Positions 10,048 to 20,295 of a stretch of 64,000 nucleotides of DNA are shown here, piece by piece. The notes beneath the pieces are model-generated. The model was not told where the DNA came from, ran no database searches, and was given only the letters and a program-made list of their open reading frames with translations. Source of the DNA: Thereva unica (taxonomy: Eukaryota; Arthropoda; Insecta; Diptera; Therevidae); the NCBI GenBank assembly GCA_949987705.1, contig OX465281.1, positions 192,745,112-192,809,111 on the forward strand, read 5' to 3'. Numbering within the stretch: position 1 is the first letter of the stretch; the number at the start of each line of letters is the position of its first letter. The position numbers were made by a program, and so were the translations under genes.

Positions 10048-13001
10048 CTACAACCGGGATCCGGTCCTGGCCTCGAGCAACTGTTCTCTCCACCGGTCCC
10101 GATTCTGAGCCGATGTCATCCAGTTTGGCATCCCTAAACTCAGAGCGTCCTGGTCCACGCCATCCTTCCAGCAAAGGTTGGGCCTCCCTCGCTGTCGCAC
10201 CCCATAGGTCTTACCGCAGAGAACTTTCCGAGCAGGCTCATCTTCACTCATACGAGCTAGATGCCCTGCCCACCGGAGCCTACCGAGCTTTATTTTCTTC
10301 ACAACATCTATGTCGCGATAGCGCTCGTAGATCTCGTCATTGTAGAGTCTCCGGAATCGTCCTTCCTCACATACGGGGCCAACAATCCTCCGAAGTATTT
10401 TCCTCTCAAACACGCCCAAGAGGTATGCATATGTGAGAACGGGTAAGACCATCGTCTTATATAGTACAAGTTTAGACGTTATGGTTAGATATTTGGATTT
10501 GAAGAGCCTTGACAGACTATAGTAGGCTTTGTTGGCTTTTAGCAGTCGTGCGCGTATTTCTAGTTCCATGCTATTGTCGGCTGCTACTATTGACCCAAGG
10601 TAGGTAAATGATTTTACCACGTCAAACTCGTGTTCCGCTACCTTGATTGTGGGACCAATGTTAGGTGTTCTTCCAGACGAGGCCACCATGTACTTTGTTT
10701 TGCTTTCGTTAATGTGCAGTCCCAGATTTCCTGCCGCTTGCTCAATCTGAGTGAAAGCTTCTTGTACAGCTGTTGTTGTTCTTCCAATGATGTCAATGTC
10801 GTCTGCGTAAGCCAGTAATTGGGTGGACTTGTGGAGGATTGTACCCCTTGATGTCACGCCCGAATCTCGGATCACTTTCTCCAACGCCAGGTTGAAAAGG
10901 AGGCAGGCCAGACCGTCCCCTTGTCGGAGTCCATTATAGATGTTGATTGGTGTGGACAGTGTTCCGGATACCTTTACTTGGCTTGACACATTGATCATGG
11001 TCAGCCTACATAGTCTTGTCAGTTTGTTGGGGATGCCGAATTCTCTCATGGCTTTGTAGAGTTCTACCCTGGCTATGCTATCATAGGCGGCTTTAAAGTC
11101 TATGAAGAGGTGTTGAATTGAGTTTTGAAACTCTAGACATTTTTCCATAGCCTGCCTAAAGGTGAAAATCTGATCAGTCGTTGATTTGCCTGGGCTGAAG
11201 CCACACTGGTAATGGCCTATGATGTTTCTGGCGTATGGGGCCATCCTGTTTTGTAGGATAGCGGAGAATATCTTATACACGGTACTCAACAACGTTATAC
11301 CGCGATAATTAGTGCACGCTGTGATATCTCCTTTTCTGAGTACCGGACAGAGGATGCCTTTTCTCCAGTCTTCTGGCATCACTTCCTGCTCCCATACTTG
11401 CACAATTAATTCATGAATCGCTTGGTGTAATGTAGGCCCTCCATATTTAACCAGCTCCGCTGCGATGCCGTCTGCACCCGAGGCCTTGGTGTTTTTGAGC
11501 CTGCTGATGGCTCTGCTAACTTCTTCTATGCTTGGTGGCGGCAGCATAGCATTGTCATCAGATATTGGTGGAGCCTCCGAATCCTCAGTTAGCTCGCCAT
11601 TTAGCAATTCATGAAAGTGCTCTTCCCATCGCTCCAAGATGCCTTTAGGATCGGTGATCAGATTACCTTCTTTGTCCTTGCAGTATGTACAACGTGGTGT
11701 GAATTGCGTCATACTGTGGACTCTTTGGTAGAACTCCCGCGCCTGGTGCGGCCGTCGTTCTCTGTATTGTTCTAGCTCACAGACGAGATTTTTTTCCCAG
11801 GCTTCCTTTTTCCGTTTGTGAATTCTCTTTTCTTCTTTTCTGAGCTCTTTATAATTCTCTTCGCGTGCCCGTGTTCTCTGAGACTGCTGCATGGCTCGGT
11901 ACGCAGCATTCTTACGTTCAGTTGCCAGCTTGCATTCATTATCGAACCAGTCGTTCCGATCTTTACGACTTCTGCCTAAGATGGAATCAGCAGTACTAAT
12001 GACAGTATTTTTAAGGCGGGTCCAGTTCTCTTCAACGCCCGGCATCTCATCCCCAGGACTTAGGGCGAGTTCTAATGCATGACCGTAGCTGTTTCTGGCC
12101 ATTTCATTGCGTAGTGCAGCTGTGTTGATTCGAGCCTGATCAGCGGATACAAAGATTTTCAGCGTTGTAATGCGCTCTCGGAGCACCATACCAACAAGAT
12201 AGTGATCCGAGTCGAAGTTGGCACCTCGGTACGTTCGTACCGTCATCAGACCCGAAAGGTGGCGGCGGTCTATCAACACATGATCTATTTGGTTGCGAGT
12301 GGCTCCATCAGGAGATACCCAGGTGGCTTTATGGATATGTTTAAGCGCAAATCTAGTACTTGCAACGACCAAGTTCTTACTTGCTGCCATCTCTACAACT
12401 CGCTGTCCATTGTCATTAGTGTTTTCATGCAAGCTGTGGTTGCCGACATGTTGCCTGTATATGGGCTCCCGGCCTACTTTGGCGTTCAGATCTCCTAGTA
12501 TGATTTTTACATCATACCTAGGGCAGGCATTAAGTTCCCGTTCAACTAATTCGAAGAATTCTTCTTTATCATCATCCGGGGACTCTTCTGTAGGTGCGTG
12601 AACGTTTATGAGGCTGATGTTCTTAAATTTACCTCGCACACGAAGGGAGCATAGCCTTTCGTTTATTGCTTTAAAGCCGATAATGGTAGGCTTCATTCTT
12701 TTGCTAACCATAAAACCTACTCCTAGAACATGGTGTTTTGTATGACAGCTGTAATATACGTCATACTCAGGTTTTTGCAAAACACCATTCCCTGTCCATC
12801 TCATCTCCTGAATGGCGGTAATGTCAGCTTTATACTTTGACAGGGTATCGGCTAGATGTTTTGAAGCTCGAGTTCTGTACAGAGTTCGAACGTTCCATGA
12901 AAAAATTCGTAAATCGTTTTGCCTTTTTCGTTGCCGTGGTCGTCGTCGTTTATTCCAGTATCCGAGGCATGTTGCTCGTTCCGTAATAATTGTTTTTTAC
13001 G
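10048..13001 (-). CDS. RTE-like endonuclease/reverse transcriptase, uninterrupted ORF
   Basis: The open frame runs from about 13001; the first in-frame ATG is at 12804, but the endonuclease begins upstream at FSWNVRTLYR (about 12905), so translation must start earlier or at a non-ATG codon. The apurinic-type endonuclease has WNVRT, QEMRW, GDLNAKVG, NQIDHVL and SDHYLV (all catalytic positions present). The reverse transcriptase has KASGADGI, FIDFKAAYDS, LRQGDGL and YADD (about 10810). A C-terminal FERKILRR...GHLARM block follows. Against the 41490 copy, about 13 residues around the SxAWTLT motif before FERKILRR are missing in frame. It nicks target DNA and reverse-transcribes its own RNA at the nick. 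Otherwise intact. Confidence 0.9.
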
Positions 13002-13170
13002 GGTGAGGTTATTAGCCTCACGCCAACCTTACTTCGAAGGGACTAGCCCGATCATATTAGCCTATCCTCTCTCATAGAATAGTTACCAGTGGCCACCGCT
13101 AGGAGGTTATGATCGCACTTCCATCAGTCCGAAATAGTTACGGCACGTGCATGTTATGCTACATGTTATT

Positions 13171-16100
13171 ATTATTATTATTATTATTTATTAAAATTCA
13201 CTAGTACATAAAGATAATTACAATCTTAACACGCTATATCACGTATGTACATCAAAAAAATGGATAAAAGTTTATATAAATCAAAATAAAAAACAAAAAT
13301 TAAACTAAAAATTGGCTTAATATTAAGATACGTTACATAAGATAAAGAGAGAGAGAGAAAAGAAAAAAAGAAAGGAAGAAATGTTAAAGAGAAAAAACTA
13401 AAACTAATTTGATGGAAGATTATTGACTTGTAAGGTAATTAGATACAAGCTTCCTGAACACATTCATAGACCTCGCACTCTGAATGGCGTGTGGCAAATT
13501 GTTCCACATGCGAAGACAGTGAACAAAAAAGGACCTTTGCCCAACAAGGTGATGGACTCTGAGCGGGATAAAAAGTATTTTCCTAGTTGTACGACCGCGA
13601 TGAAGATACTCGAGGAGGTAGGACGGACGTTCAAAGCGCTGAAGTTTATAGATGAATAATACTGCCTTGAGGGAAAGGTATTGGTCGAACGTGCAACCCA
13701 GGATAGAAGAGCCGTAAGGGCTTATATGGTCAAATCTGCGGAGGTTATACACAAACCTGGTACAATCATTAAAGGCAACGTTAAGTTTGGCCCGGCATGA
13801 TGCATCTGGGGACGGAAAGACTGAGCTAGCGTAAGTAAAGTGAGGCAGCACTAAGGATTTGATAAGCTTTGACCGCACACTTGCAGGCAGAATGGACGCG
13901 AACAGCCAGAGGCGGCGCAAATTACCGTATATTTTGGATAAAGTATGATCGGTTTGATCACAGCAGGTTAGTTGTGTATTCAGGTAAACACCTAGGTTCT
14001 TGACTCGTGGCTGGTAGGGTAAGGTTGTATGCATAAGAGTAATAGGCGGTAAATACGAGGTGTCTAGCTCACTCCTGTACATTGCGATGCATGTAGACTT
14101 GGCGGCATTTAGATGTAACTGATTTGTTAATGACCATTGATATACTCGTTCGAGGTCAGCATTGATGTTGTAGACACAGTTTTCCACTAACCCAAGGGGA
14201 CTATATGAATAAAGCTGAACATCATCCGCATACATGTGGAGTTTGCAATCCTTGACAGAATTACAGATATCATTAATGTAGATGCTGAAAAGTAATGGCC
14301 CTAGAATGGAGCCTTGCGGCACCCCACATGTAATTGGTGATGGATCAGAGATAGAATCTTGAAACCATACCATTTGGGAACGATTACTTAAGTAATTCCG
14401 AATTAAGGAGATCGCTGAGGGGGAGAAACCCATATAGTTTGATAATTTAGTTTCGAGAAGCTTATGGTTGACACTATCAAATGCCTTGCTGAAGTCGAGA
14501 AGCACCAGAAATGCAATTTTATCACCATCAAGAGCCATACGAAGGTCAGTAGTTACCTTTAGCAGCGCAGTTTCACAGCTACTGCTTTTCCGGAAGCCGG
14601 ACTGTGTACTTGACAGCAAAGACCACATTTCACAGTGGGCTTGGATTTGCCATGACATTAATTTCTCAAGTACTTTGCCTAAGAAACATAGGGTACTGAT
14701 GGGACGATAATCAGAGGGGTTTTTCGGGGATTTGCATTTGGGTAAGGCAATTACTTTCGCTTTTTTCCATTGACTTGGAAAATATGATTTTGTGAGGCAG
14801 TTATTAAAAATGTGTGTAAGATAGGGGAAGATCACAGGAAAAATGCACTTAAGGAAGGTTGGCGGAAGATCATCAAGTCCAACAGAATCCGACTTTATGG
14901 AGTAAAAAGCTTTGTGAACTTCAGAGTAATCCACATTGCGAAAACTGAAGTGCCTAAGATTGCCATCAATTATTCTCGAGCAGGAATTGTCACTGGTATT
15001 GTTGACAACCGTGGTAAAATAGTTGTTTAGTTCGTTTGCTGTGAGACTACTCTGGGCTGCACAGTCATCACCATGAACCCCAAGTTTCTTTACGTTAGCC
15101 CAAAATTTCTTCGAGGGTAGGGATGGACTGAGTTTAGCTGAAAAGAACTTCAGTTTAGCTTTGCGTATAGTCGAAGTGACTACATTCCTGACAGCTGTGT
15201 AAGCTCTACGGTTGGCTTCAGTTTTATTTCTCTTATATCTTCTAAACAAGTATTCTCTCTCAGATATAAGACGTTTTATTTGAGGGGAGAGCCAAGGTGA
15301 GGTAGAGGGAAGTATGCGTTTAACTTTGATTGGGGCAAACGATTCGAGAAGGTGCTTGCACAGAAGGCTAAAGTGTGCTACTTGGTCGTCAACGTCATGA
15401 AACCAGAAAACATTGTCCCAAGAAAGTACGGAGCATTCATGTAACAGATCAGGAGTGTTAATGGCCTTATAATCACGGTAGGAAAGAGTTTTATTCTCAC
15501 TGCTTTCAATTGCGAAGTTGAGGGAAAGATATAGGATGTCATGATCAAGATAACTTGGGGGGCTGATCTGATTGTGAAATAAGACATTCCCTCTATCCGA
15601 CACGAAAAATATGTCCAGTAAGGATGGATTAGAGGTGTTACAGTACGTTGGAAGTTGATTGATTGGTTTCAGGTCAAAAGTTTTGAAAAAGGTTAGGAAA
15701 TTATTGCGCAGAGAGCTGTATGATAAGATATTGACGTTAAAATCTCCTCCAACAATGATGCTATCATAATTGTGAGTTGCTTCGGAGAGCCACATTTCTA
15801 GTTCACTGGCTACAGGTAACGAGAATGTGCGAGGAGGACAGTAAACCACGGTCGCAAGGCATTTTCTAACACCACACACAATTTCAAGGCTAAGGAATTC
15901 CAGAGCATTGGATATAGATTCTTTTACCTTGAAACAGCGGAGACCTTTTTTAACATAAACAGCGACGCCGCCACCAGGACGATCCTTCCGATCGTTTCTA
16001 AATAAACTGTACCCATCGATTGATACAGATATTGAAGGAACATGATCGCGAAGTGAAGCTTCGGACACTAACAAGACATGGATGTTGGACCCAAAAAAAA

Positions 16101-16592
16101 TTTCGCGCAGTTCATCAATTTTATTACGTAGGCTTCTCGCATTGATGTGACAAAAATTTAATCCATGAGCCCTATTTTGAAATATGTTGAGCAAAGTTCT
16201 AATTTTGTTCATGTCAAAAAGGTAAGGTTTTACTACCTAGGTCGCCAGTGCGAGGTGGCAGAAAGTGTAAAGGATGCGCGATGTTTGAAAAATGAAATTC
16301 TAAGACGAAGCAATAATAATCCATCATTACAAAAAAGAAAACTGAAAAAGTATAAAAAAATGAAAACGAAAAGAAAAGACAAAAGAATGGAAAAAAGAAA
16401 AATATAAAAAAAGAAAAAAAACCGTGACTACTAATCATTACAATAATTAAAAATAATTCAAAAGAAATTTTGAAAAATCAAGAGAAATAAAAACAAAAGA
16501 GAAAAAAAACAAAAATAAAATAAAAATAAAAGTTTGCCGACGCACGCTAAAGTTCCCGGTGATGAGTTGACTGCTCCAAAATCTTTGATGCT
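13171..16592 (-). mobile_element. CR1/L2-like LINE, full ORF2, inserted in the RTE 5' end
   Basis: An 8-bp duplication ATGTTATT flanks it (13163-13170 and 16593-16600). The 3' tail (minus strand) is a TAA repeat at about 13171-13190. A roughly 380-base A/T-rich segment lies before the ORF, with no ORF1. Related copies lie at 1565-2635 and 32650-39170. Confidence 0.75.
13420..16212 (-). CDS. CR1/L2-like ORF2: endonuclease + reverse transcriptase, intact
   Basis: 930 codons without interruption. N-terminal endonuclease: LNFCHINARSLRNKIDEL, LLVSEASL, GGGVAVYVK, GGDFNVN, SLLDIFF and LDHDILY cover the APE-type catalytic blocks. The first catalytic Glu is in SEAS; the usual motif is SET/SEA-W. The central reverse transcriptase has SVGLDDLPP, DFSKAFDSVNH (motif A), GVPQGSILGP and the catalytic YADD (about 14220). 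A C-terminal thumb and RRL-WLFA region follows. The lack of an upstream ORF1 may mean 5' truncation, although target duplications are present. Clade placement between L2, CR1 and relatives is tentative. Confidence 0.9.
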   Translation of the reverse strand: MNKIRTLLNIFQNRAHGLNFCHINARSLRNKIDELREIFFGSNIHVLLVSEASLRDHVPSISVSIDGYSLFRNDRKDRPGGGVAVYVKKGLRCFKVKESISNALEFLSLEIVCGVRKCLATVVYCPPRTFSLPVASELEMWLSEATHNYDSIIVGGDFNVNILSYSSLRNNFLTFFKTFDLKPINQLPTYCNTSNPSLLDIFFVSDRGNVLFHNQISPPSYLDHDILYLSLNFAIESSENKTLSYRDYKAINTPDLLHECSVLSWDNVFWFHDVDDQVAHFSLLCKHLLESFAPIKVKRILPSTSPWLSPQIKRLISEREYLFRRYKRNKTEANRRAYTAVRNVVTSTIRKAKLKFFSAKLSPSLPSKKFWANVKKLGVHGDDCAAQSSLTANELNNYFTTVVNNTSDNSCSRIIDGNLRHFSFRNVDYSEVHKAFYSIKSDSVGLDDLPPTFLKCIFPVIFPYLTHIFNNCLTKSYFPSQWKKAKVIALPKCKSPKNPSDYRPISTLCFLGKVLEKLMSWQIQAHCEMWSLLSSTQSGFRKSSSCETALLKVTTDLRMALDGDKIAFLVLLDFSKAFDSVNHKLLETKLSNYMGFSPSAISLIRNYLSNRSQMVWFQDSISDPSPITCGVPQGSILGPLLFSIYINDICNSVKDCKLHMYADDVQLYSYSPLGLVENCVYNINADLERVYQWSLTNQLHLNAAKSTCIAMYRSELDTSYLPPITLMHTTLPYQPRVKNLGVYLNTQLTCCDQTDHTLSKIYGNLRRLWLFASILPASVRSKLIKSLVLPHFTYASSVFPSPDASCRAKLNVAFNDCTRFVYNLRRFDHISPYGSSILGCTFDQYLSLKAVLFIYKLQRFERPSYLLEYLHRGRTTRKILFIPLRVHHLVGQRSFFVHCLRMWNNLPHAIQSARSMNVFRKLVSNYLTSQ

Positions 16593-16605
16593 ATGTTATT
16601 CCCCT

Positions 16606-16770
16606 ATATAATATATAACAAGATGTTATAATCATGAAAACTGAATTACAATTGACAACTAATATTGTTTTTTCTCTAATGCGGGTTTTACCCCGCCTAC
16701 CTCTGTTTACATTTATATTATTGTATAAATATCGATAGGAAGTATTTGTTCCCAATGCTAAATTCCAACA
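16606..16770 (-). repeat. Copia 5' LTR, outer part
   Basis: Resumes with the duplicated ATATAATATATAAC (16606-16619) and continues to ATTCCAACA at 16770. The 151 bases from 16620 appear identical to 5821-5971. The 14-base duplication against 10012-10025 is the target duplication of the LINE insertion. Confidence 0.92.
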
Positions 16771-16841
16771 CTTTCAATTCTGACCCCAACACCAAATGTT
16801 GTCACCTTTGTTGGCAACCAAGTTTGTCGTGTGTAGGGTGT

Positions 16842-17685
16842 TTAAACACACTTCACACCATGGTTTCACACTATGAATTAATACGTTCAATTGGCAACGT
16901 TTGGGCGAACTTTTAAAATATTTAACGGCATGATAACAAGTAATTTTTCCGTAGCAAATATGAAATAAAAAATATGTCCCATGCAGGGTACCACAGCTCA
17001 AAGGTACCACAGCTCAAAGAGAAAAAGCGATGAACATCCGATTATTGAATTTGTCTTTCTGGTTTCGAGACCTTTTATTTAAGCCATACATTGCTAAAAT
17101 CAGGCACACGCAGCCAAAGCTCCTTCAATCCAAGTTCAGAGAACCGCGTCCTTCGCGAGAAATCTGCTTTTTTCATCAAAATTGTACTGCGACTATCCGT
17201 AAATCACCTCTGATCGATCGTAAACTTTGGGAATCATATTTTTTTCGAAAAATGCCAGAACAAAATGGATCTGAGTTCTTTAGCAGCAGTAATTTGAAGA
17301 GTACCTCCCATACAAAAGTTTCGGATTTTGCTATATCAGTACACTACAGCTACTCGAAGGATTTGAGATAGAGGTATAAATTATAGCCTGCAGATTTTCA
17401 TCAACCCCATACGCGCAACAAGTTTTGATCGGCCGCCCAGCTCACAATCGATAGTTTTGGTTGTACATCCGCACTTCGATGAACCCCCAATTTCATCGTG
17501 TAAGGAGGCCTTAGCACCACGCATATACAAAAGATCGTCTCAACCACCAGCCGTGATAAGAGATCCATTTTATACAAATTTAAGAACCTATTTCTACCGT
17601 TTCTGCCGTTTTTACTGTTTCAATACTGGTTAGGGGAAATTTAAGAGAAATTTCCTACATTTCAGAATGTGGTAAAACTTCTTTC
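16842..17685. other. Intergenic, no gene recognised
   Basis: Sequence right of the Harbinger/Copia nest. A 113-codon frame at 17030-17371 has no recognisable motif and no support, and no repeat family was identified. Confidence 0.4.
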
Positions 17686-17689
17686 TTTC

Positions 17690-17880
17690 TATGTAGCTCC
17701 GTATTATCGTTACGATATCATGCAGGCTTGATATTAGATTTTCACCTGCTTGTACAATGTTATCTTTGCCGTAGATTTGTTGCTTTTTAGTTTTTTCACT
17801 GCGTCCTGTGCATCTTCTGATGTAGGCAGTGTTCTATCTCCCACTATTTCTTTTTCTAGTTTTATGTTTTATGCTATGGT
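17690..17880 (-). pseudogene. RTE-like reverse transcriptase fragment
   Basis: Minus-strand frames read EDAQDAVKKLKSNKSTAK followed, after a one-base shift, by GKDNIVQAGENLISSLHDIV. This resembles the RTE reverse-transcriptase entry block (A...LKNNKSPGxDGI..ELxKxGGExL...LH.LI..IW). Only about 60 residues remain. Confidence 0.55.
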
Positions 17881-17959
17881 TTGTTCCTCATCGGGGCTAG
17901 CAGTTGTCTAAAATGCTCAAACTAGTTAGAACTAGTTATGAAACTAATTAGAACTAGTT

Positions 17960-19850
17960 TTTTGGTGCTATTTCGGGGTCGCTTTGCGCTGGCCCATATT
18001 CCGAGGTGTTGGAGAGAGGCTAGGGTAGTAGGGGGCGCCCCAATAACCCGGTAATCGTGATCGACGCACTTCTTGCCGACCTGAATAGCCGGGGATTTAA
18101 AGCACAAGCCTATGCAGATGATATCATCTTAGTGATTAGCGGCGGTCATGATAGCACCGTTTCAGACCTCTTGCGAGCCGCTTTGTCCTATGTGCATAGC
18201 TGGTGCCCTAGCAAGAACTTTGGTATTAACCCACAAAAAACTATCATCATACCATTTACTTCCCAGTGGAGAATTTACGAATTAATGAAATCGGAATGCA
18301 GTATAACTTTGTAGGTATTGGAAGCAATGTAAATCGATGGCTATTGGAAGGAATGGTATTGCAAAGTGTCATGCATAAGTAACATGCACACTTTTCGCTT
18401 TGTTCATTATGGAGGAAAAATGCTGAAGGCGCTCGTAAAATAGCATGATGTAATAATGATCTGCCTTCGGTCGTCCCTCTCCCACCCTTTTCTTTTGAAG
18501 CCCAGTTCTTGGATGGCATGGTAAGGTGGCTTTTATGCCTTCATATTGGAAGGTATGGTATTTCAAAAGGTGGCTTCAAATTGGAATGAATTGTATTGCA
18601 ATAGATAGCCGTTATGCCTTCGACCCTAGGACATCGCAATGTTAAAAGAAGGGATGATTCGATCTAGAAAGTAGACATTATCTATTCGAAGGAAAGTGTG
18701 CAGAATCGAATCTGGGAGGCTTCCATTCCCTAATGGGTAATAGGTAATTACATCTCTCCATATTTGTCGCCAATTTGTAGGAAAAAGTTGGGGCCTCAAA
18801 CCTAGGTCAATGATGGGTCAAGACCAAACAAAAAGGTGCTATGATTAAGCTGGCCAGGGTGCAAAGATTGGCCTGTCTTGGTATCACAGCAAGGATCTGT
18901 TCGACTGCCGCTATTGAGGCCCTACTGAACCTCTCTCCGATACACCTAGTAGTAAAAAAGGAGCCTCCGGCGGGGGCGCTGCGTCTAAGGGAGCTATTCT
19001 CCTTTAAGCCAGGAGACCTTCTGAATCATATATGGAACCTCAAGGAGCTAAACGTGGAGCCAATGATATCATTGTCCGATACCATTCCCGCTACTCTCGA
19101 CTTTGACAAACCTATTACAAGGTATTCGCCATCCAGGTGTGTGCTCAGACTTGTATTAATAGACCTCCAAATAGCTCTAACATTGTTATTTTCTCAGAGA
19201 GTCGGGCAGCTTGACTTGTTGGCCAATAAATCTCACAGAGTGTCATCAAAGACTGTCCTGGATTGTCTCCTATCTTTGAAATCCCTCAGCAAGAACAACA
19301 GTGTTACGCTGATGTGAATTCTGGACCACAAAGGTCACATTGGTAATGAAATTTCCAACAGCCTGGCTAGAGTAGGGGCAAACTCATCATCGTCCGGTCC
19401 GGAACCTTTCTGTTGCAAGCTGCCACGTAATAACGGCCTTCAAAAACTGGCTCGACCAGCTTTTTCTTCATAGATGGACAAAGACCTAGGGTGCTCATCA
19501 AAATCGATAAAGCTAAAGCGGGAAAACTTCAAAATCTCAAGAGATGGGAGGTAAAAGTAATAGCGGAGCTCCTGACGGGCCACTGTTCGCTTAACTACCA
19601 TCTAAACAAAATAGGACAGGTAGCCGACTGTAGCTGTCAGTTGTGCGGGGCAGCTCCCGAATCTGCGGAGCACTTGTTGTGCGACGGTGCGGCTACAGCG
19701 AGGAAGAGATTGAACTTTCCCATGCGTCTTCCCTACTCAGGGAGATTTGGGGCAGGAACCCTATATCAGTTTTAAGCTATTTTGGAAGCTTTAATTTTGA
19801 TGTTTTTTAAAGACGGGGATGGCACAATAGACCAAACAAAATAGGTCGTA
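17960..19850 (+). pseudogene. R1-group LINE fragment, deleted and interrupted
   Basis: A broken + strand copy of the element at 56590-60250. It holds FRGRFALAHIPRCWREARVV (about 17970-18030), jumps to IDALLADLN and AQAYADDIILV (18057 on), and is interrupted at about 18270. It resumes at about 18765 with the thumb region (IKLARVQRLACLGI, 18841 on), then RNase H remnants (SHRVSSKTVLDCL, HIGNEI) and the C-terminal CQLCGAAPESAEHL...C zinc-like motif (about 19640). The 3' end matches GATGGCACAATAGACCAAAC at about 19817. Many stops; not functional. Confidence 0.85.
18270..18760. repeat. Insertion of unknown family inside the R1 fragment
   Basis: About 490 bases absent from the other R1 copy. It contains several imperfect repeats around ATTGGAAGG-ATGGTATTGCAA (about 18317, 18350, 18545, 18580). 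No coding capacity or clear termini could be read. Confidence 0.4.
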
Positions 19851-20218
19851 CTTGTACTTGTACTACGTGTACATGTCGTAAATCATTCACGATATTCTCC
19901 AAAGTTTCATAACCCATCCACATTTGCCTAATCAGCAAATAATTTTTACTGTTTTAGTAATAATTTTCCCAATTTAGCTTAACCCATTTCGATTATAAAT
20001 AATTTTCTTAATCTATTTGCAAATAATAATTGATGCAAGATAAGAAATGTTGTCGGGTTTAAGGCGTACTTACGTGGATGTTATCTTCTATTGCCATATG
20101 GAATTTGCTAAATATGGCTTAAGATCTCAATGAGGAAACATCAACAAAATTAAAAAAAAACTGAGTATCACAATTTAAATATTTCAGAAGCCCTAATCGT
20201 GATAAAAACTGGATTATT
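19851..20218. other. Intergenic, upstream of the G12 gene
   Basis: AT-rich spacer between the R1 fragment and the G12 promoter. No transposon motif or gene recognised; it may hold upstream control sites, but none can be named. Confidence 0.5.
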
Positions 20219-20221
20219 TCA

Positions 20222-20250
20222 TATAAAAGCCGTCCCAGTACATCCATCAG
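20222..20250 (+). promoter_or_regulatory. Core promoter of the G12-type gene
   Basis: TATAAAAG at 20222-20229, with a TCAG initiator-like tetramer at 20247-20250 placing +1 about 27 bases downstream. ATG follows at 20296, giving a 5' UTR of about 47 bases. This is a classic compact insect TATA/Inr promoter. Confidence 0.7.
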
Positions 20251-20295
20251 GTAGTTTCATTTGAATTTACCTGAAAAGTTATTCTACGCTCTAGA

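Larger units (their letters stand above)
10026..16604 (-). mobile_element. RTE-like LINE (split near its 5' end by a second LINE)
   Basis: Inserted in the Copia 5' LTR with a 14-bp target duplication (10012-10025 and 16606-16619). Its 3' end at 10026 is a GAA-repeat tail just after a very short 3' UTR, typical of RTE elements and the same as in the second copy ending at 44592. Four C residues at 16601-16604 (GGGG on the minus strand) are its 5' end, matching the GGGG start of the 41490 copy; the rest resumes at 13162. Confidence 0.75.
5745..16770 (-). mobile_element. Copia-type LTR retrotransposon, minus strand, with LINE insertions in its 5' LTR
   Basis: The element has LTRs TGTTG...CAACA, a 5-bp CTTTC target duplication (5740-5744, 16771-16775), a half-tRNA-iMet primer site at 9923-9936, and an AGGGAAGG polypurine tract (minus strand, 5972-5979) directly before the 3' LTR. 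The pol order protease-integrase-RT-RNase H is diagnostic of Copia. Coding spans 9872 down to 6023 in six frame segments. The 5' LTR is split by 6.6 kb of nested LINE DNA. Confidence 0.93.
4445..16841. mobile_element. Outer Harbinger-type non-autonomous element, split by later insertions
   Basis: The left arm is 4445-4593 (AGCGGCCTACAGACGACAAA); the central part resumes at 5617-5744 and the right arm at 16771-16841 (ends TTTGTCGTGTGTAGGGTG, an inverted version of the left end). Joined, these pieces parallel the inner copy 4597-5613. The outer element was interrupted by that inner copy (TAA duplications) and by the Copia element (CTTTC duplications at 5740-5744 and 16771-16775). It is the oldest layer of the nest. 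Confidence 0.7.

Noticed and set aside
16165..16438. Lysine-rich (+) and Phe/Ser-rich (-) frames
   Set aside because: Low-complexity A-rich 5' region of the CR1/L2-like LINE.
17030..17371. 113-codon frame as a gene
   Set aside because: No recognised motif, no promoter or splice context; probably chance.
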